A stretch of DNA of 8,917 nucleotides from an uncultured Candidatus Melainabacteria bacterium (lineage in GTDB: Bacteria; Cyanobacteriota; Vampirovibrionia; LMEP-6097), in contig CALBDR010000290.1 in assembly GCA_937927525.1 (NCBI GenBank), forward strand, positions 1-8,917, written 5' to 3'. Shown here piece by piece: positions 6,867-8,917 of the stretch. Position numbers and translations under genes: made by a program. The notes beneath the pieces are model-generated. The model searched no databases and was not told the origin of the DNA. It was given only the letters and a program-made list of their open reading frames with translations. The first letter of the stretch is position 1; each line of letters opens with the position of its first letter.

Positions 6867-6896
6867 GTATAAAATTGCTATTTAATAATTGATTAA

Positions 6897-7034
6897 CTAT
6901 GCATATGTTCCAGAATTAGTTGCAACTGGAGTTGGGGTTTGTGATACTACAGGTGCATTTTTGCTTGTGTATCTTCCGCAATCACAAGTTTAACCACCAC
7001 CTACGCTAATATTCAATTCTTCTGTGTTAATCAT
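6897..7034 (-). pseudogene. Small peptide with GGG motif and in-frame TAA (peptide B), possible RiPP precursor
   Basis: ATG 7034-7032 is preceded by GAGGA with an ideal 8-base gap (7047-7043). The frame reads MINTEELNISVGGG, then TAA (6992-6990), then continues open for 30 codons, beginning TCDCGRYTSKNAP and ending in SGTYA before TAG. The opening resembles the double-glycine leader pattern (E-L about seven to eight residues before the GG) and matches peptide A's TEEL start. The stop falls exactly at the expected leader/core border, and the part beyond it has a CxC pair and a Pro/Thr/Val-rich tail. So this is either a core peptide cut off by a nonsense mutation, a base-calling error, a stop read through, or just a 14-residue peptide. 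The downstream open stretch is short enough to arise by chance. The unit is closed by strong terminators on both sides, so a small RNA is an alternative. It is listed as a pseudogene only because of the internal stop. Confidence 0.4.
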
Positions 7035-7080
7035 TTTTATTTTCCTCATCATTAGTATTGATGTTTACTTTAATACAAAG

Positions 7081-7119
7081 AAAAAGTGAGCAGTTTTTGA
7101 TATAAACTGCTCACTTTTT
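7081..7119. terminator. Perfect 16-bp hairpin terminator at the end of the Nudix gene
   Basis: Arms AAAAAGTGAGCAGTTT (7081-7096) and AAACTGCTCACTTTTT (7104-7119) are perfectly complementary, with a 7-base loop. The minus-strand transcript ends in a run of five T, and the symmetric A/T flanks would work in both directions. The Nudix stop codon (TGA, 7113-7111) lies inside the stem, so a ribosome finishing the gene would cover one arm. It insulates the decarboxylase-Nudix unit from the small peptide region. Confidence 0.9.
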
Positions 7120-7674
7120 AGATAGATTTTTATGTGAATCATTTAGAAGTTTACTGAATAAATAAAACAAACCACAAATAGTCTTAGCATCTCTGATTTG
7201 ACCATTGTTAACCATATCCATAGCTTCTTGGATTTTAATAATAGAAGTCTCTAAAATCTCACCCTCATCTGGGTTATCTTCGCCACAGGCTAGGTCTCTA
7301 GCTATAAATAAATGAAGCTGTTCTGTACAATAACCTGGACTAGGGTAGATGAAACCTTTATCAATCCATGTTTCTGCACTGAATCCAGTTTCTTCTTTAA
7401 GTTCTCTTACCGCAGTATCTAAAGGCTCCTCTCCTGCATCTTTCTTTCCAGCCGGAAATTCATAAATAATCTCACCTACAGGTGTTCTGAATTGACGGAT
7501 AAGAACGATATAATCATCATCTAAAACTGGAACCACACATACGCCACCTGGGTGGGTAAAGTACTGTCTAGGGGCAATTATGCCTCCTGAGTTTTCAATT
7601 TCGACTTGGTCTTCAACAAAATCTAAAAAACGACCTTTGTAAAGTACTTTTGACTCCAGAGATTTTTCAATCAT
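7111..7674 (-). CDS. nudF: Nudix hydrolase, ADP-ribose pyrophosphatase type
   Basis: Cytoplasmic enzyme expected to split ADP-ribose (or related nucleoside diphosphate sugars) into AMP and ribose 5-phosphate, using Mg2+. The 187-residue length is usual for NudF/YqkG-type ADPRases. The complete Nudix box GX5EX7REUXEEXGU occupies residues 76-98 (G76, E82, R90-E91, E94-E95, G97, F98) and follows EIIYEFPAGKKD. The proline 15 residues after the box (P113 in YPSPGYCTEQ), which marks ADP-ribose pyrophosphatases, is present. The IRQFRTPVGE stretch at 59-68 is typical of substrate binding in this group. The ATG at 7674 has AGGG about 13 bases upstream, which is weak. It follows the decarboxylase by 44 bases, probably as an operon. 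The gap holds a TGAGC/GCTCA inverted repeat without a T-run. Substrate is inferred from family features. Confidence 0.88.
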   Translation of the reverse strand: MIEKSLESKVLYKGRFLDFVEDQVEIENSGGIIAPRQYFTHPGGVCVVPVLDDDYIVLIRQFRTPVGEIIYEFPAGKKDAGEEPLDTAVRELKEETGFSAETWIDKGFIYPSPGYCTEQLHLFIARDLACGEDNPDEGEILETSIIKIQEAMDMVNNGQIRDAKTICGLFYLFSKLLNDSHKNLSKK

Positions 7675-7718
7675 TAATTATATTTTACCCTGAGCTGCTA
7701 TGATCGCTCATAAAAAGC

Positions 7719-8917
7719 TTAAAAAATACTTTTTAATTTCTCTAAGTATTCTTTAGGTAAGTGGTGTTCATACTCATTACGGATATTCATAAATTCTGTA
7801 ATGAAGGCATCTATGTATTTACCAGCTCTAGGGTTAAGTATATAAGCTTTCCAACTCGGTATTTCGTATTCACCGTCTCCGTATTGTCCCCATGCTGCAG
7901 ATGCGATATAGTCGACGTTAGGGATATTAGGACTCTTGTGGTTTTTCCAGTATTTAAAGAAACCTTTTACATATTCTGTAAGTTCTTTGGAGTGGAGCTG
8001 AAAGTCTTCAGAAAACTTCTCTTTTTCTATGAGGATTTCAGCATTTTTTACAAAACTAGGGTATGGTCTAAATAGGCAAGTGAAGCCTAAGTTAGGATTA
8101 ACAATAGCTACATTCTTTAATGCAGAAAACTTCTCTTTTAAGATTTCAGTGTACTGTAAACCTGCGCCTAAAAGGGTTTGGTAACCTTCTATACCTAAAC
8201 TTTTTAAAGCCATGGAGGTGGCAAAGACTCCAGAAGCACTTCTGGTACACTCTAAACTATATGATACTGGTGAAATTTGGAATTCAGCAGGATTAAAGTA
8301 TTTAAAGTCACCTGAGTCCCAGGTTAAAGTTTTAAAGTCGTCTTTATTTTTAATGATAACAAAGCTAGAACTGTATGGTGCAAAGCCAGTCTTGTGGACG
8401 TCTAAGGTAATAGAGTCTGCTAAATAGAAGTTTTTACAAACGCTTTGAATATCAGCTAATTTCTCGATCATAGATTTACGGAAATGTAATTTATTTTCTT
8501 GTAAATTATAGTCATTATAGAAGCTGAAAGCCCAGCCTATGGCTGCATCCACATGTAAGTGAGGTCTATGCATGTCAGGGTATTTTTTAGCCAGCTCTTC
8601 TATTACATCATGAACTTCTTTTATGTTATCCAGTGAGCAAGCATCAGTAGTTCCGATAGTAATTAAAACAGTAGGTATTAAGATGTTCTTTTTAACACAG
8701 TCCTCTAAAGTTTCCCTGAAGATTTTTATATTAATAACATTATGTTCATCACATGGAATTCTAAAAGCATTCTTGCGTCCGACACCTATTGCTGCAAGCG
8801 TCGTAAAGTTAGAGAAGTGCCCGCTTTGGGAGTTTATAAACTTGAACTCTTGTTTCACTCCCATTAAGCCATTTTCACGAATATCAGGAAATGCTTTGTT
8901 TAAGCCAAGTATATAAC
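7719..8917 (-). CDS. PLP-dependent group II decarboxylase, 5' end outside the window
   Basis: The frame is open from the right edge (399 codons in the window) to TAA 7721-7719. Codons before the internal ATG 8864 keep reading as plausible protein (LGLNKAFPDIRENGL), so that ATG is not the real start and probably 50-150 residues are missing. Numbering from ATG 8864, the signatures of the aromatic amino acid/glutamate/diaminobutyrate decarboxylase superfamily are: SQSGHFSNFTTLAAIGVGR (about 12-30, equal to the 'GG..aN..al..AR' region), ITIGTTDACSLDNI (68-81), HLHVDAAIGWAF (102-113, D106 for the PLP ring nitrogen), and the Schiff-base lysine K158 in TLDVHKTGFAPYSSS. LECTRSASGVFATSMALKSLG follows at about 204-224. 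The substrate cannot be read from the sequence; it may be glutamate, aspartate, diaminobutyrate or an aromatic amino acid. It heads a probable two-gene unit with the Nudix gene. Confidence 0.85.
   Translation of the reverse strand, partial: YILGLNKAFPDIRENGLMGVKQEFKFINSQSGHFSNFTTLAAIGVGRKNAFRIPCDEHNVINIKIFRETLEDCVKKNILIPTVLITIGTTDACSLDNIKEVHDVIEELAKKYPDMHRPHLHVDAAIGWAFSFYNDYNLQENKLHFRKSMIEKLADIQSVCKNFYLADSITLDVHKTGFAPYSSSFVIIKNKDDFKTLTWDSGDFKYFNPAEFQISPVSYSLECTRSASGVFATSMALKSLGIEGYQTLLGAGLQYTEILKEKFSALKNVAIVNPNLGFTCLFRPYPSFVKNAEILIEKEKFSEDFQLHSKELTEYVKGFFKYWKNHKSPNIPNVDYIASAAWGQYGDGEYEIPSWKAYILNPRAGKYIDAFITEFMNIRNEYEHHLPKEYLEKLKSIF

Noticed and set aside
6990..6992. TAA read as a sense codon through an alternative genetic code
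   Set aside because: fliJ, the fliK-like gene, the 1039-residue gene, the lysozyme and the FlgE/G-like gene all end in TAA at sensible places, so TAA is a normal stop here.
8862..8864. ATG as the true start of the PLP-dependent decarboxylase
   Set aside because: The frame continues open to the window edge with family-like sequence, and the family needs an N-terminal region that is missing from this start.
1..8917. CRISPR array, tRNA, rRNA or insertion sequence
   Set aside because: I saw no regularly spaced repeats, no cloverleaf-like segment, and no transposase frame or terminal inverted repeats.

Overview
The window is AT-rich DNA (roughly one-third GC by eye) in which every gene I can support lies on the minus strand, so genes are read here from the right edge to the left. 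The standard code fits: genes end in TAA, TGA and TAG. The content points to a flagellated, low-GC bacterium whose flagellar proteins are divergent from textbook ones. A deep-branching group such as flagellated Vampirovibrionia/Melainabacteria is one possibility, but that is a guess; nothing in the window fixes the taxonomy.

Right part (about 7081-8917): a group II PLP-dependent decarboxylase that runs off the right edge, then an ADP-ribose pyrophosphatase-type Nudix hydrolase. The Nudix stop codon lies inside a perfect 16-bp terminator hairpin.

Middle (about 6602-7080): a 500-base stretch without a long gene. It holds two very small reading frames with good ribosome binding sites and a shared TEEL...(I/V)G(G/S)(G/S) start, resembling precursors of ribosomally made, modified peptides (RiPPs) or double-glycine leader peptides. 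One has an in-frame TAA exactly after its GGG motif and is followed by a strong terminator. A sigma70-like promoter then precedes the flagellar block.

Left and centre (356-6601): a flagellar operon, transcribed as GH24 lysozyme, fliJ, a 1039-residue protein of unknown family, a fliK-like hook-length protein, and a FlgE/FlgF/FlgG family rod/hook protein. fliJ and the large unknown gene overlap by 20 bases. The fliK-like and FlgE/G-like genes are 2 bases apart. A truncated ybeY (rRNA-maturation endonuclease) follows at the left edge, with a 14-bp perfect palindrome touching its start codon.

The flagellar block makes sense as an export and assembly set: FliJ works with the export ATPase, the FliK-like protein would set hook length, the rod/hook protein is an export substrate, and a lysozyme could open peptidoglycan for the rod. 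The two parts that stand out are the huge uncharacterised protein translationally linked to FliJ, and the small peptide cassette.
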